A stretch of 64,000 bases of DNA, from contig NZ_BPMK01000001.1 of assembly GCF_019656455.1 (NCBI RefSeq), positions 186,001-250,000 on the forward strand, in the 5' to 3' direction. Positions within the stretch are counted from its first letter, which is position 1. Each line of letters starts with the position of its first letter. The DNA is from Noviherbaspirillum aridicola. Its GTDB lineage: Bacteria > Pseudomonadota > Gammaproteobacteria > Burkholderiales > Burkholderiaceae_D. The notes under the pieces were generated by a model. That model was not told where the DNA came from. It made no database searches and was given only the letters and a program-made list of their open reading frames with translations. Both the position numbers and the translations under genes were made by a program. Below are positions 8,981 through 16,835 of this stretch, one piece after another.

Positions 8981-11203
8981 TCAGGCGCCGGCCTTCACCT
9001 TCAGGCGCCATGCGTGCAGCAGCGGCTCGGTGTAGCCGCTGGGCTGCTCGACACCCTTGAACACCAGGTCGCGCGCCGCGCGGAACGCATACGAGGCGTC
9101 GAAGTTGGGCGCCATCGGCTTGTACAGCGGGTCGCTGCCGTTCTGCGCGTCGACCACCGCGGCCATGCGCTCCAGGGTTTCCTGCACCTGTTCCCTGGTC
9201 ACGATGCCGTGCAGCAGCCAGTTGGCGATGTGCTGGCTCGAGATGCGCAGCGTGGCGCGGTCTTCCATCAGGCCGACGTTGTGAATGTCGGGGACCTTGG
9301 AGCAGCCGACGCCCTGGTCGATCCAGCGCACCACGTAGCCGAGGATGCCCTGGGCGTTGTTGTCGAGTTCCTGCTGGATCTCGGCGGCGGACCATTTGGC
9401 TTCGGCGGCGACCGGGATCTGCAGCAGGCCGTCGAGCAGGCGCTCGATTTCGGTCTTCGCGTCGAGCTTTTCCAGTTCCTGCTGCACCTGGGCGACGTTC
9501 ACCTGGTGGTAGTGCAGCGCATGCAGCGTGGCCGCCGTGGGCGAGGGCACCCATGCGGTGTTCGCGCCGGCCTTCGGGTGGCCGATCTTCTGCTCCAGCA
9601 TTGCTGCCATCATGTCCGGCATGGCCCACATGCCCTTGCCGATCTGGGCGCGGCCGCGCAGGCCGGAGGACAGGCCGACCAGCACGTTGCTGCGCTCGTA
9701 GGAGGTGAGCCAGGTGCTGGTCTTCATGTCGCCCTTGCGCATCATCGGGCCCGCGCGCATCGCGGTGTGCATTTCATCGCCGGTGCGGTCGAGGAAACCG
9801 GTATTGATGAAGGCGACGCGGCCGGCGGCTTCCTTCAGGCAGGCCTTCAGGTTCACGCTCGTGCGGCGCTCTTCGTCCATGATGCCGAGCTTGACGGTGT
9901 TTTCCGCCAGGCCGTACAGCGCTTCGACGCGCTTGAACAGTTCATTGGCGAAGGCCACTTCGGCCGGGCCGTGCATCTTCGGCTTGACGATGTAGACCGA
10001 GCCGGTGCGGGAATTGCCGAAAGGATGATCCTTGCTGCGCTTGAGGTCATGCAGGGAGATGGCGACGGTGATCACCGCATCCATGATGCCTTCCGGGATC
10101 TCCTGGCCGTTCGACAGCAGGATCGCCGGGTTGGTCATCAGGTGGCCGACATTGCGCAGGAAGAGCAGCGAACGGCCGTGCAGGGTGACCACGCCATCCT
10201 TCGCGCCCTCGGCGCCGGCGCCGGCGGTGTACTTGCGATCGTGGTTCAGGGTGCGGGTGAAGGTCTTGCCGCCCTTGGTCACGCTTTCGGCGAGCGTGCC
10301 CTTGAGGATGCCGAGCCAGTTGCCGTAGGCGACCACCTTGTCTTCCGCATCCACCACGGCGACCGAGTCTTCCAGGTCGAGAATCGTGGACAGCGCGGAT
10401 TCCAGCACCACGTCCGCCACGCCGGCCGCATCGCTCTTGCCGATCGCGGTGTTGCGGTCGATGCGGATTTCGGCATGGATGCCATTATTGCGAAGCAGGA
10501 CGGCGGAAGGCGCCTCGGCGCTGCCCTGGTAGCCGACGAATTTCGATGCGTCGGCCAGGCCGGTGCTGCCGCCGGTCCTGAGGGAGACAACCAGCTTGCC
10601 GTCGGCCACGCTGTAGCCGGTGGCGTCGCGATGCGAACCGTTCGCCAGCGGCGCGGCCTGGTCGAGGAAGTTGCGGGCGAAGGCGATCACCTTCTCGCCG
10701 CGCACCGGGTTGTAGCCTTCGCCGTTGGCGCCCATTTTGGTCGCGCCGTCGGTTTCGGGGATCGCATCGGTGCCGTACAGGGCGTCGTACAGCGAACCCC
10801 AGCGCGCATTGGCGGCGTTGAGGGCGTAGCGCGCATTCAGGATCGGCACCACCAGCTGCGGGCCTGCCTGCAGAGCGAGTTCGGAGTCCACGTTGGAGGT
10901 GGTGACTTTCACGTCGTCCACGCGCGGTACCAGGTAGCCGATCTTTTCCAGGAAGGCGCGGTAGGCGGGCAGGTCGCGGATCGGGCCGGGGTTGGCCTGA
11001 TGCCAGTCGTCCAGTTCGGTCTGCAGGCGGTCGCGTTCGGCGAGCAGCGCTGCGTTCTTCGGGGCCAGCTCATGCGCGATCGCGTCGAAACCCTTCCAGA
11101 AGGTGGCGCTGTCGATGCCGGTGCCCGGCAGGACCTGTTCTTCAATGAAGCGGTGCAGCACGGTTGCGACTTGCAGGCCGTGACAGGTGGTACGTGCGGT
11201 CAT
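8981..11203 (-). CDS. glcB: malate synthase G
   Basis: A 740-aa monomeric malate synthase that condenses glyoxylate and acetyl-CoA to malate. The length and the whole sequence fit the G isoform (about 720-740 aa). Typical blocks include the TIM-barrel segment with ILDLEDSVA, the [15 protein letters not shown] region that contributes catalytic Arg, and the C-terminal [12 protein letters not shown]. The Asp/Glu metal ligands lie in LGIMDEERR. No isocitrate lyase or glycolate oxidase genes are adjacent, so it may serve glyoxylate from several sources. A sigma-70-like promoter and a palindromic site lie upstream. Confidence 0.95.
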   Translation of the reverse strand: MTARTTCHGLQVATVLHRFIEEQVLPGTGIDSATFWKGFDAIAHELAPKNAALLAERDRLQTELDDWHQANPGPIRDLPAYRAFLEKIGYLVPRVDDVKVTTSNVDSELALQAGPQLVVPILNARYALNAANARWGSLYDALYGTDAIPETDGATKMGANGEGYNPVRGEKVIAFARNFLDQAAPLANGSHRDATGYSVADGKLVVSLRTGGSTGLADASKFVGYQGSAEAPSAVLLRNNGIHAEIRIDRNTAIGKSDAAGVADVVLESALSTILDLEDSVAVVDAEDKVVAYGNWLGILKGTLAESVTKGGKTFTRTLNHDRKYTAGAGAEGAKDGVVTLHGRSLLFLRNVGHLMTNPAILLSNGQEIPEGIMDAVITVAISLHDLKRSKDHPFGNSRTGSVYIVKPKMHGPAEVAFANELFKRVEALYGLAENTVKLGIMDEERRTSVNLKACLKEAAGRVAFINTGFLDRTGDEMHTAMRAGPMMRKGDMKTSTWLTSYERSNVLVGLSSGLRGRAQIGKGMWAMPDMMAAMLEQKIGHPKAGANTAWVPSPTAATLHALHYHQVNVAQVQQELEKLDAKTEIERLLDGLLQIPVAAEAKWSAAEIQQELDNNAQGILGYVVRWIDQGVGCSKVPDIHNVGLMEDRATLRISSQHIANWLLHGIVTREQVQETLERMAAVVDAQNGSDPLYKPMAPNFDASYAFRAARDLVFKGVEQPSGYTEPLLHAWRLKVKAGA

Positions 11204-11280
11204 GGTTTGAATCCCCGAATGGTTGTGAAGCCGGTTCGCCTCCCTGGCGGGCGCGGCCCCGGTCGAAAATGCCAGACGAG

Positions 11281-11310
11281 AGTATAAGAGACTTGAAATT
11301 CACTAAACAA
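11281..11310 (-). promoter_or_regulatory. predicted sigma-70 promoter of malate synthase G
   Basis: On the minus strand a TTGTTT -35-like hexamer and a TATACT -10 are separated by 18 bases, ending about 78 bases before the start codon. The -10 matches five of six consensus bases; the -35 is weak. An AT-rich palindrome abuts the -35 on its upstream side. Confidence 0.55.
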
Positions 11311-11328
11311 ATCATTTGGTCAAATGAT
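11311..11328. promoter_or_regulatory. palindromic operator-like site upstream of malate synthase G
   Basis: ATCATTTG and CAAATGAT are perfect inverted repeats separated by GT. The site touches the predicted -35 of the malate synthase promoter. The AT-rich make-up stands out in this GC-rich sequence. A GntR-family or other dimeric regulator is possible; no regulator gene adjoins. Confidence 0.55.
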
Positions 11329-11550
11329 CTGTGCATTTTGGTAAAAGATGAAGTGGGGCGCGGGAGGGGGCGGATGGCGCATCCGGCGAGGCTTTACGGT
11401 AGCGGCGCGTACGTCCGCCGGGGGAAAGACGGAGGAAACCAGTGCCCGCGCGTCGCCGGGGAGCGAAAGCCTCAATTTTTCACGGCAAGGTCGCACCCGG
11501 ACGTGTGGAAGCGTGCTAATCTGGGCGCCGCATTTTTTGGTCCTCCCGCA
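11329..11550. other. remainder of the 347-base gap between glcB and proQ
   Basis: The divergent spacer holds the malate synthase promoter and palindrome at its left end. The remaining ~220 bases are GC-rich and carry no convincing gene. They presumably include the proQ 5' UTR; I could not place a clear proQ promoter or ribosome binding site. Confidence 0.5.
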
Positions 11551-11982
11551 ATGAGCAATACGACAAACGACGCACAGCAGAAAGCCAGTCCGCGCGGACT
11601 CCTCAAGCAGCTTCAGGAAAAGTACGCGGTCTTCCGCGACTACCAGCCGCTGGCCATCGGCATCGACAAGCAGATCATCGCCTCGATGCCGGAAGTCGAC
11701 CGCAAGACGCTGCGCATCGCGCTCGGCATCCATACCGGCTCGAATCCCTATCTGAAGCAGCTGAAGGACGCGCAGAAGCGCTTCGGCCTGGACGGCGCCG
11801 AGGGCGGCGAGGTATCGGAAGAGCACCGGACGCACGCCAGGAATCTGCTGGCCGAGCGCCGCAAGAAGGCCATCGAGAGCCGCAAGGCCCTGCAGGCGGC
11901 GGAAGAGGCGGCCGAGGCGGAACGCCGGCGCGCCGAAAAACTCGCTCAGCTCGCCGCCAAGTTCTCCTCATCCCGCCGCTGA
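11551..11982 (+). CDS. proQ: ProQ/FinO-domain RNA chaperone
   Basis: A 143-aa protein dominated by a ProQ/FinO fold: residues ~12-105 run from GLLKQLQEKYAVFRDYQPLAI through IALGIHTGSNPYLKQL, which are hallmark segments. A lysine/arginine- and alanine-rich helical tail follows. ProQ-type proteins bind structured sRNAs and mRNA 3' ends and act as RNA chaperones in the cytosol. It is shorter than the E. coli protein, lacking the C-terminal Tudor-like domain, as is common in betaproteobacterial minimal ProQs. The ATG before SNTTNDAQQ is the natural start, although no strong Shine-Dalgarno precedes it. It converges on the small HMA-like gene 13 bases away. Confidence 0.85.
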   Translation: MSNTTNDAQQKASPRGLLKQLQEKYAVFRDYQPLAIGIDKQIIASMPEVDRKTLRIALGIHTGSNPYLKQLKDAQKRFGLDGAEGGEVSEEHRTHARNLLAERRKKAIESRKALQAAEEAAEAERRRAEKLAQLAAKFSSSRR

Positions 11983-11995
11983 ACGCCGGGCGCGT

Positions 11996-12250
11996 TCAGC
12001 GCCCGCCGCAACTGCCGCAGCATCCGCCTTCACCATGGCCGCCGGGCTTGAGGGTGAAGCCCGCGCGCTGCAGCAGCGCCCGCATCTCCTGCACCGACGT
12101 CTGTTCGCCGTCATAGTCGACGGCGATGCGGCCGGATGCGGTCGAGATCGCAATCTTCGTCAGTCCCGCGACTTTCTGCAGCACGGCCGCGGCCTGCTGT
12201 GCGCTGGTTTCATCCATCGGGCTCGCCATGTCTATGGTGCCGGTCTTCAT
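11996..12250 (-). CDS. small HMA-fold protein with a cysteine-rich tail
   Basis: 84 aa. The residue pattern (IAISTASGRIAVDYDGEQTSVQEMRALLQRAGF) matches the beta-alpha-beta-beta-alpha-beta heavy-metal-associated domain, but the usual GMTCxxC copper loop between strand 1 and helix 1 is missing. Instead the C-terminus ends in HGEGGCCGSCGG. Metal binding has apparently moved to the tail, or the protein has another role such as metallochaperone or thiol chemistry. It starts at ATG with an AGGAGCGAAC ribosome site. Function unknown. Confidence 0.65.
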   Translation of the reverse strand: MKTGTIDMASPMDETSAQQAAAVLQKVAGLTKIAISTASGRIAVDYDGEQTSVQEMRALLQRAGFTLKPGGHGEGGCCGSCGGR

Positions 12251-12395
12251 GTTCGCTCCTTGTGCTGTCGGTTTGGCTCGCGGCCCGGGAGGCCGCGATG
12301 CAGATTCTACGGATACGCGTTAAAACATGCAATCGGTTTGCATGTTATCGGCGGCGGCGCTACACTGGGCGGCCTTGAATCGTGGAGAGTCGAAC

Positions 12396-12659
12396 ATGCG
12401 AGATCAGCGCAGGGCCGAAGGCGTCATGTGGACGCCGGGCGTATGGAGCACCGACGACTACATCAGGGAGTGGGCGGGCCGCCAGGCGCGGGACGCGGTT
12501 GAATGGATCGTCCCGCTGCAGAGCCTGCATGGACGGTGGGTGGCCCGCGTCAGGCTGGACCAGGCGGGGCAGCCGGTGGAGCGCATGCGGGAGGCCGACG
12601 TGCATGCGCAGCCCGACTGGCCGGCGGGACCCGCGGAGTGCGAGCCCGCCGTGGCGTGA
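12396..12659 (+). CDS. hypothetical protein
   Basis: An 87-aa soluble protein. It is acidic/basic mixed and Trp-rich (VMWTPGVWSTDDYIREWAG), with no signal peptide or membrane segment. The ATG is preceded by GTGGAGAG at workable spacing. I recognise no family. It lies alone between a divergent HMA-like gene and a convergent small exported protein, and the codon use matches the neighbourhood, so it is likely real. Confidence 0.55.
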   Translation: MRDQRRAEGVMWTPGVWSTDDYIREWAGRQARDAVEWIVPLQSLHGRWVARVRLDQAGQPVERMREADVHAQPDWPAGPAECEPAVA

Positions 12660-12664
12660 GGCGC

Positions 12665-13249
12665 CTAGCGGCGGTAATAGACCCGCCGGTGGTTGCTGAT
12701 CATGCGATCGACTTCGTCATTGAGCAGCGCGACCTGGTCGCGCAGCATCGCCCGTTCCTCCTGCGTGACGACGCCGTCCCGCTGCGCGCGCGCCTGCAGG
12801 CGCAGGACATCGTGCTCCCGCTGCTCGAGCCGCTCCGCTTCGCGCGGCGTGATGCTGCCGGAGGCGACGCCGTCCTCGATCCGCTGCCGGACCATCTCCT
12901 GCCGGCGCTGCAGGCCCGGCATGGGTACATGGGCATGCCGGTGGTTGTTCAGCCTGTGATCGATCTCGGCGTGCAGCGCCTCCATCTGCGCGCGTACCCG
13001 GCGGCGTTCGTCGTGCGACAGGCCGCCGTCTCGTTCCATCGAAGCCAGCTGCCATGACAGCGCGCGTTCGCGCTGGTACAGGCGATGAGCCTCGCCCTCG
13101 GTCAGCGCGCCGCTGTGCACGCCCTGCGCGATGCGGTCGCGCACCTGCTGCTGTCCGCGCGCGATGCCGCCCTCGTGCTGGGCATGCGCGGCGGCCAGCG
13201 GCAGCAGGGCGGATGCCGCGAGGGCGGCTGCGATGATCCTGGTTTTCAT
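12665..13249 (-). CDS. exported helical protein with a tandem internal repeat
   Basis: 194 aa with a clear Sec signal peptide (cleavage after AHA-Q, about residue 23). The mature part is two copies of a ~72-residue helical unit, at residues 33-105 and 117-188. Each has the order VRxRIxxGVxSGxxTxxEAxRLxQRE, then an RDGxxxxxER turn, then a long amphipathic helix ending in N-H-R-H/R. Both repeats end in a His/Arg cluster, which might bind metal or nucleic acid in the periplasm. AGGAGAGAAAG precedes the ATG. No known family recognised. It is possibly co-transcribed with the upstream His-rich lipoprotein gene (35-base gap). Confidence 0.7.
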   Translation of the reverse strand: MKTRIIAAALAASALLPLAAAHAQHEGGIARGQQQVRDRIAQGVHSGALTEGEAHRLYQRERALSWQLASMERDGGLSHDERRRVRAQMEALHAEIDHRLNNHRHAHVPMPGLQRRQEMVRQRIEDGVASGSITPREAERLEQREHDVLRLQARAQRDGVVTQEERAMLRDQVALLNDEVDRMISNHRRVYYRR

Positions 13250-13284
13250 CTTTCTCTCCTCCGGTGAGCGGGCAAGGACGGCAA

Positions 13285-13533
13285 TCAGTAGCGATAGGGA
13301 TTGTGCGGACGGCGGTCGTGGCCGTTGGGTACGCCGTCGCCGTCGCGGTCCCGCCAGTAGCGGGGCGGCGGCGGGCCGTTGTAGGCGCGGGCGGGCGGAT
13401 GATGGCGATGACGATGATGGTGATGGCCGGCGATGGTGCCGGAGACGTGTACCGCCGGTTCGCCGACCGGCACCGCCACGCATCCGGTCAAGAGGCCGGT
13501 TGCCGCCGCTGCGAGTGCTAAGAAGGTTTTCAT
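13285..13533 (-). CDS. small His-rich lipoprotein with a DxDxDG-type motif
   Basis: 82 aa. The signal peptide ends in a lipobox, LLTGC (Cys18), giving a membrane-anchored mature protein of 65 residues. A histidine-rich stretch (HHHHRHRHH) follows a short linker. The C-terminus reads RDRDGDGVPNGHDRRPHNP, which resembles the DxDxDGxxDxxD calcium loops of thrombospondin type 3 repeats. GGAGCGCGC precedes the ATG. Metal binding at the cell envelope is a reasonable inference; function unknown. Confidence 0.65.
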   Translation of the reverse strand: MKTFLALAAAATGLLTGCVAVPVGEPAVHVSGTIAGHHHHRHRHHPPARAYNGPPPPRYWRDRDGDGVPNGHDRRPHNPYRY

Positions 13534-13691
13534 GCGCGCTCCTGTGTGGATCCGGGCGCCGCTGCACCATGCAGCGTCGTCGGTACACGCATTAGAGTCG
13601 ATGGGCATGTAGGCTTCCAGAGCCGCCGCGTAAGAACCGTTACCGCTTGTATGTATCGGCAAGTATCGGAAATTGTCGGCGTGTGGAAGGC

Positions 13692-14351
13692 TTAATCGCC
13701 CGCAAGGAATGCGGTCATCTTCCACTTGCCGTCGCGCTTGCTGAAGATGGCGCGATAGTCGACCGGACTGCGGATGAAGCGCCGGTCGACGAAGCCGGTC
13801 TTCCCGCGCGGCAGGCGAATCTGTACCCAGCTTTCGTCCGCGCCCCGCGACTCGATCTGCTCGACGATGGAGAACGAGAGGGAGGCGGCGACGGGCGACG
13901 AGGGTGAGGCCGCTGCCCGCACCGGGACCGAGGCGCCGAGGATCGCGGCGTGGGTGAAGGCGTCGGCGTCACGCGGCCAGCGGCTGAAGACATAGGGCGC
14001 GACGAAGCTGCCTTCGCGGTCGAAGCTGCCTCCCAGCGCCAGGACTTCGCCGAGGACTTCCCACACCCGGCTGCGGCGGTCCTCGGGTTCCCAGATCTGG
14101 CGGAAGGCATCGACCCCGTTGTTGTCGCCGAAGGAATTGCGGATATTGCGGTCGACGCCGGCGAGCAGCGCGCCGGCGTCACGCCTCGCGATGGCGGCCT
14201 GCAGCTGCGCGCGGAATGCGTAGAAGTCGGCGCGTGTCGCGGCCTGGTCGACGGGTTTGAGCGTGCGCTCGGCATGGGCCTGCGTGAGCGCGCCGACGGC
14301 GATCAGGCAGGCGGCGATGGCCGCGCGGATCTTCATTGCTTCAAGCGCCAT
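13692..14351 (-). CDS. exported protein with an SH3-like domain
   Basis: 219 aa. The signal peptide ends near AHA-E (residue ~27). The middle is an alpha-helical domain, and the C-terminal half (VPVRAAASPSSPVAASLSFSIVEQI...WVQIRLPRGKTGFVDRRFI) has the layout of a bacterial SH3 domain, common in envelope proteins that bind peptidoglycan. I chose the ATG giving MALEAMKIRA because GGGAGG lies five bases upstream; a start at the next Met, five residues in, is possible. It sits 19 bases downstream of the thioesterase gene, so the two probably share a transcript. Specific role unknown. Confidence 0.65.
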   Translation of the reverse strand: MALEAMKIRAAIAACLIAVGALTQAHAERTLKPVDQAATRADFYAFRAQLQAAIARRDAGALLAGVDRNIRNSFGDNNGVDAFRQIWEPEDRRSRVWEVLGEVLALGGSFDREGSFVAPYVFSRWPRDADAFTHAAILGASVPVRAAASPSSPVAASLSFSIVEQIESRGADESWVQIRLPRGKTGFVDRRFIRSPVDYRAIFSKRDGKWKMTAFLAGD

Positions 14352-14370
14352 GCTTGCCTCCCGTGGGATG

Positions 14371-14778
14371 TCAGCCTTTTTCTCCGCGCGGGATCAGCTT
14401 GAACGCCGCGCGCGCCATGCAGACTTCGGTGCCAGTCTCGTCGATCACCGTGCCTTCGCAGAAGGCGATGCGCTTGCCGCGCCGGATGGTTCTCGCCTCG
14501 ATCCGCACATCGCCCTGCGCCGGACTCAGGAAATGCGTCGTCATGTCGATCGTGATCACGCCGGTGCCCAGCGGGTCGTGCGCGCGCGCCGCGGCGCTCA
14601 GCGTGAAGTCGAGCGCGCTCATCAGCGTGCCGCCATGGATGTCGCCGCGGCTGTTGAGGATTTCGGGCCTGCGCGGCAGGCGGGTACGCGCGATGCGCTC
14701 GTCGAGGTGTTCGGCCTGCAGGCCGATCAGGCGCATGAGCGGCACGTCGATGCCGAAAAAGGGTGCTGCTTGATCCAT
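14371..14778 (-). CDS. PaaI-type hotdog-fold thioesterase
   Basis: A 135-aa hotdog thioesterase. The signature NSRGDIHGGTLMSALDFTL holds the HGG motif with the helix that carries the catalytic acidic residue, followed by the beta-strand TIDMTTHFLSPAQGDVRIEA typical of the 4HBT/PaaI family. It likely hydrolyses aromatic or medium-chain acyl-CoAs in the cytosol. First gene of a likely two-gene unit with the SH3-like exported protein. It is not next to other phenylacetate or beta-oxidation genes, so the substrate is open. Confidence 0.8.
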   Translation of the reverse strand: MDQAAPFFGIDVPLMRLIGLQAEHLDERIARTRLPRRPEILNSRGDIHGGTLMSALDFTLSAAARAHDPLGTGVITIDMTTHFLSPAQGDVRIEARTIRRGKRIAFCEGTVIDETGTEVCMARAAFKLIPRGEKG

Positions 14779-14856
14779 GTTGCTTTCCAGTGTTGAGTGT
14801 TGGCCGCGGGGGACGCGCCGGATATTAGAGCATTTCCGGCATGGGCGTGCCGGGCG

Positions 14857-15276
14857 CTAGCGATAGGTCGCGAGGTGGATGCTGGTTTCGGTGCCGGCGA
14901 TGCCCTTGATCAGCCGGATACGCTCGAGGATCTGGGACAGTTCTCCCATCGATCCGGCTTCGAGTTCGGCCAGCAGGTCCCATCGTCCGTTGGTGTCGTG
15001 CAGGGCGGCGACGCCGGGCTCGCCGAGCAGGCTGGCGATGACCCGGCGCGTCTGGTTGCCTTCCACCCGCACACCCATCCAGGCGCGTATGCGTTCGGTG
15101 TTCGCGTCCGGCCGCAGCCGCACGGTGTAGCCGACGATGATCTGCTGGTCCTCCAGCTTGCGCATGCGATTGGTGATCGTGCCGCGCGAAACCTTCAGCT
15201 TGTGCGCGAGGTCGGCCACGCTCAGCCGGGCGTTCTGCCGCAGCAGTCCGATCAGGGCCTGGTCGAGATCGTCCAT
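14857..15276 (-). CDS. Lrp/AsnC family regulator (divergent from ornithine cyclodeaminase)
   Basis: A 139-aa regulator. The HTH is at about residues 3-50 (SVADLAHKLKVSRGTITNRMRKLE), and the AsnC/RAM effector domain covers the rest (GVAALHDTNGRWDLLAELEA). The ATG giving MDDLDQAL fits the family N-terminus exactly. It is divergent from an ornithine cyclodeaminase gene with a 130-base spacer holding a repeated AATGGCAAT motif, so it probably responds to ornithine, arginine or proline and controls that enzyme (inference). Confidence 0.85.
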   Translation of the reverse strand: MDDLDQALIGLLRQNARLSVADLAHKLKVSRGTITNRMRKLEDQQIIVGYTVRLRPDANTERIRAWMGVRVEGNQTRRVIASLLGEPGVAALHDTNGRWDLLAELEAGSMGELSQILERIRLIKGIAGTETSIHLATYR

Positions 15277-15305
15277 GTGTCGTTTTGCAAGCTCATGCTG
15301 TACAT

Positions 15306-15333
15306 AATGGCAATTTAAGCCCGGAATGGCAAT
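15306..15333. promoter_or_regulatory. direct repeats, candidate Lrp-type binding sites
   Basis: AATGGCAAT occurs twice with 19 bases from start to start, close to two helical turns, in the spacer between the Lrp-family gene and ornithine cyclodeaminase. The AT-rich flanks stand out. Repeated half-sites in phase suit Lrp-type oligomers. Confidence 0.5.
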
Positions 15334-15406
15334 ATTTTGAAGGCTGGAGACTGGCGCGCCCGGGCCGGAGAATGCCTGCATCGCCACAGCCAGGAAGGAG
15401 AAAGAC

Positions 15407-16477
15407 ATGCAGTCGACCATCCATGCCGGCTCCGCCCGCACGCTTTTCCTCGACGCGCCCGCCGTCGCCCGTCTGATCGCGGGGAAGGGGCTGCAGCAAT
15501 GCATCGCCGGCATCGCGGAAGCGATCCGCGCCGATTTCCTGCGCTGGCCGGACTTCGTGAAGTCGCCGCGCTCGGCCAGCCATTGTCCGCAGGGCGTCAT
15601 CGAACTGATGCCCGTGTCCGACGCGACGCTCTTCGGCTTCAAGTACGTCAACGGCCACCCGGGCAATCTGCGCTTCGGCCTGCCGACGGTCATGGCATTC
15701 GGCGTCCTCGCCGAGATGAAGACAGGGATGCCGCTGCTGCTGTGCGACCTGACGCTGCCCACCGCGCTGCGCACCGCGGCGATGTCCGCGCTGGCCGCCG
15801 TCGATCTGGCGAGGAAGGACAGCCGCGTGATGGCGCTCATCGGGAACGGCGCGCAGAGCGAATTCCAGGCGCTGGCCTTCCGCGACCTCGTCGGCATCGA
15901 CGAGCTGCGCCTGTACGACATCGATCCGGCCGCGACGCGCAAGCTGATGCGCAACCTCGAAGGCAGCGGCCTGCGCATGCACGCCTGCGCGGGAATCGCC
16001 GAGGCGGTCCGCGGCGCCGACATCGTGACCACCGTCACCGCCGACAAGCGCAACGCCACGATCGTCAGCGACGACATGCTCGCTCCGGGCATGCACATCA
16101 ACGCGGTCGGCGGCGACTGCCCCGGCAAGACCGAACTCTCGCCGGCGGTGCTCGCGGCGGCGAGCGTGTTCGTGGAATACGCGCCGCAGACGCGCATCGA
16201 GGGCGACATACAGCAGATGCCCGCGGATTTCCCGGTGACCGAGATCTGGCAGGTGCTTGCGGGCGCGCAGCCCGGCCGCCGGCATGACAAGGAAATCACG
16301 GTATTCGACTCGGTCGGTTTTGCGCTCGAGGATTATTCCGCGCTGCGGTTTCTGCATGCGGCGGCGCTGGAGACCGATGCCGGCGAAGAAATCAGCCTGG
16401 TGGGAACGGCGGGCGACCCGCGCGACCTGTTTGCATCGCTCGGTCTCGCGGCAAGGCCGGGCCTGGTCGCCGCCTAG
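15407..16477 (+). CDS. ornithine cyclodeaminase
   Basis: A 356-aa member of the ornithine cyclodeaminase/mu-crystallin family, converting L-ornithine to L-proline and ammonia with bound NAD. The substrate-side block VKSPRSASHCPQGVIELMPV and KYVNGHPGN are present. The dinucleotide fold starts at VMALIGNGAQSEFQALAF, and the late DSVGFALEDYSALRFL is typical. AGGAGAAAGAC precedes the ATG. Members of this family can also be alanine dehydrogenases or act on other imino acids, but length and motifs favour ornithine. Two intrinsic terminators follow downstream. Confidence 0.88.
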   Translation: MQSTIHAGSARTLFLDAPAVARLIAGKGLQQCIAGIAEAIRADFLRWPDFVKSPRSASHCPQGVIELMPVSDATLFGFKYVNGHPGNLRFGLPTVMAFGVLAEMKTGMPLLLCDLTLPTALRTAAMSALAAVDLARKDSRVMALIGNGAQSEFQALAFRDLVGIDELRLYDIDPAATRKLMRNLEGSGLRMHACAGIAEAVRGADIVTTVTADKRNATIVSDDMLAPGMHINAVGGDCPGKTELSPAVLAAASVFVEYAPQTRIEGDIQQMPADFPVTEIWQVLAGAQPGRRHDKEITVFDSVGFALEDYSALRFLHAAALETDAGEEISLVGTAGDPRDLFASLGLAARPGLVAA

Positions 16478-16615
16478 CGCCGCGGTGCGGCCTGTCATGT
16501 CAACCCGGAAAAAAATGCCGAAGCGCGCCGACATTTCGCATCGGGTTCACAAAAATTCAAGACATCTGCGCGTCAGGCGGAACAAACCCATGGCAGGCTG
16601 GTCTTGAAGGTATGC

Positions 16616-16644
16616 GGTCGGTATTTGCCGACCATTTGTTTTTT
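16616..16644 (+). terminator. intrinsic terminator after ornithine cyclodeaminase
   Basis: The stem GGTCGG/CCGACC with the six-base loop TATTTG is followed by ATTTGTTTTTT. It sits about 140 bases after the ocd stop and is oriented for the plus strand. Confidence 0.75.
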
Positions 16645-16768
16645 CAGCCTGTCGCACTTCGCCTGCAACGCGCCCGCGCGCGCTGCCGCGCCTGTTGCGC
16701 CTGGCTTGCGGCGCACACGCTTGCGCTGCGTGACCGATGTCTCCTCCAACTCCACGGATGTTGGATTC

Positions 16769-16800
16769 GACCCGCGCCCGCGAGGACGCGGGTCTTTTTT
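16769..16800 (+). terminator. strong second intrinsic terminator
   Basis: The perfect 8-bp stem GACCCGCG/CGCGGGTC has a 10-base loop and is followed directly by TTTTTT. It is 125 bases beyond the first terminator with no gene between, so it may end a separate small RNA, or back up the first. Confidence 0.8.
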
Positions 16801-16835
16801 CGTTCGCGCGGGAGTCGCCCCGCGCGCCGAACATG

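Larger units (their letters stand above)
16478..16835. other. 358-base gap with two plus-strand terminators and a possible sRNA
   Basis: No convincing protein gene lies here. The first 140 bases end in a hairpin terminator and a second, stronger terminator lies 125 bases further on; both serve the plus strand. Just before the second terminator a TCCAAC/GTTGGA hairpin is preceded by an exposed CTCCTCC, an anti-Shine-Dalgarno-like sequence. A short regulatory RNA ending at the second terminator is possible. Confidence 0.45.

Noticed and set aside
16573-16750. Short basic minus-strand frame downstream of amn
   Set aside because: It would encode a basic small protein ending in WVCSA, but it lacks a start codon with a ribosome site and overlaps the terminator hairpins.
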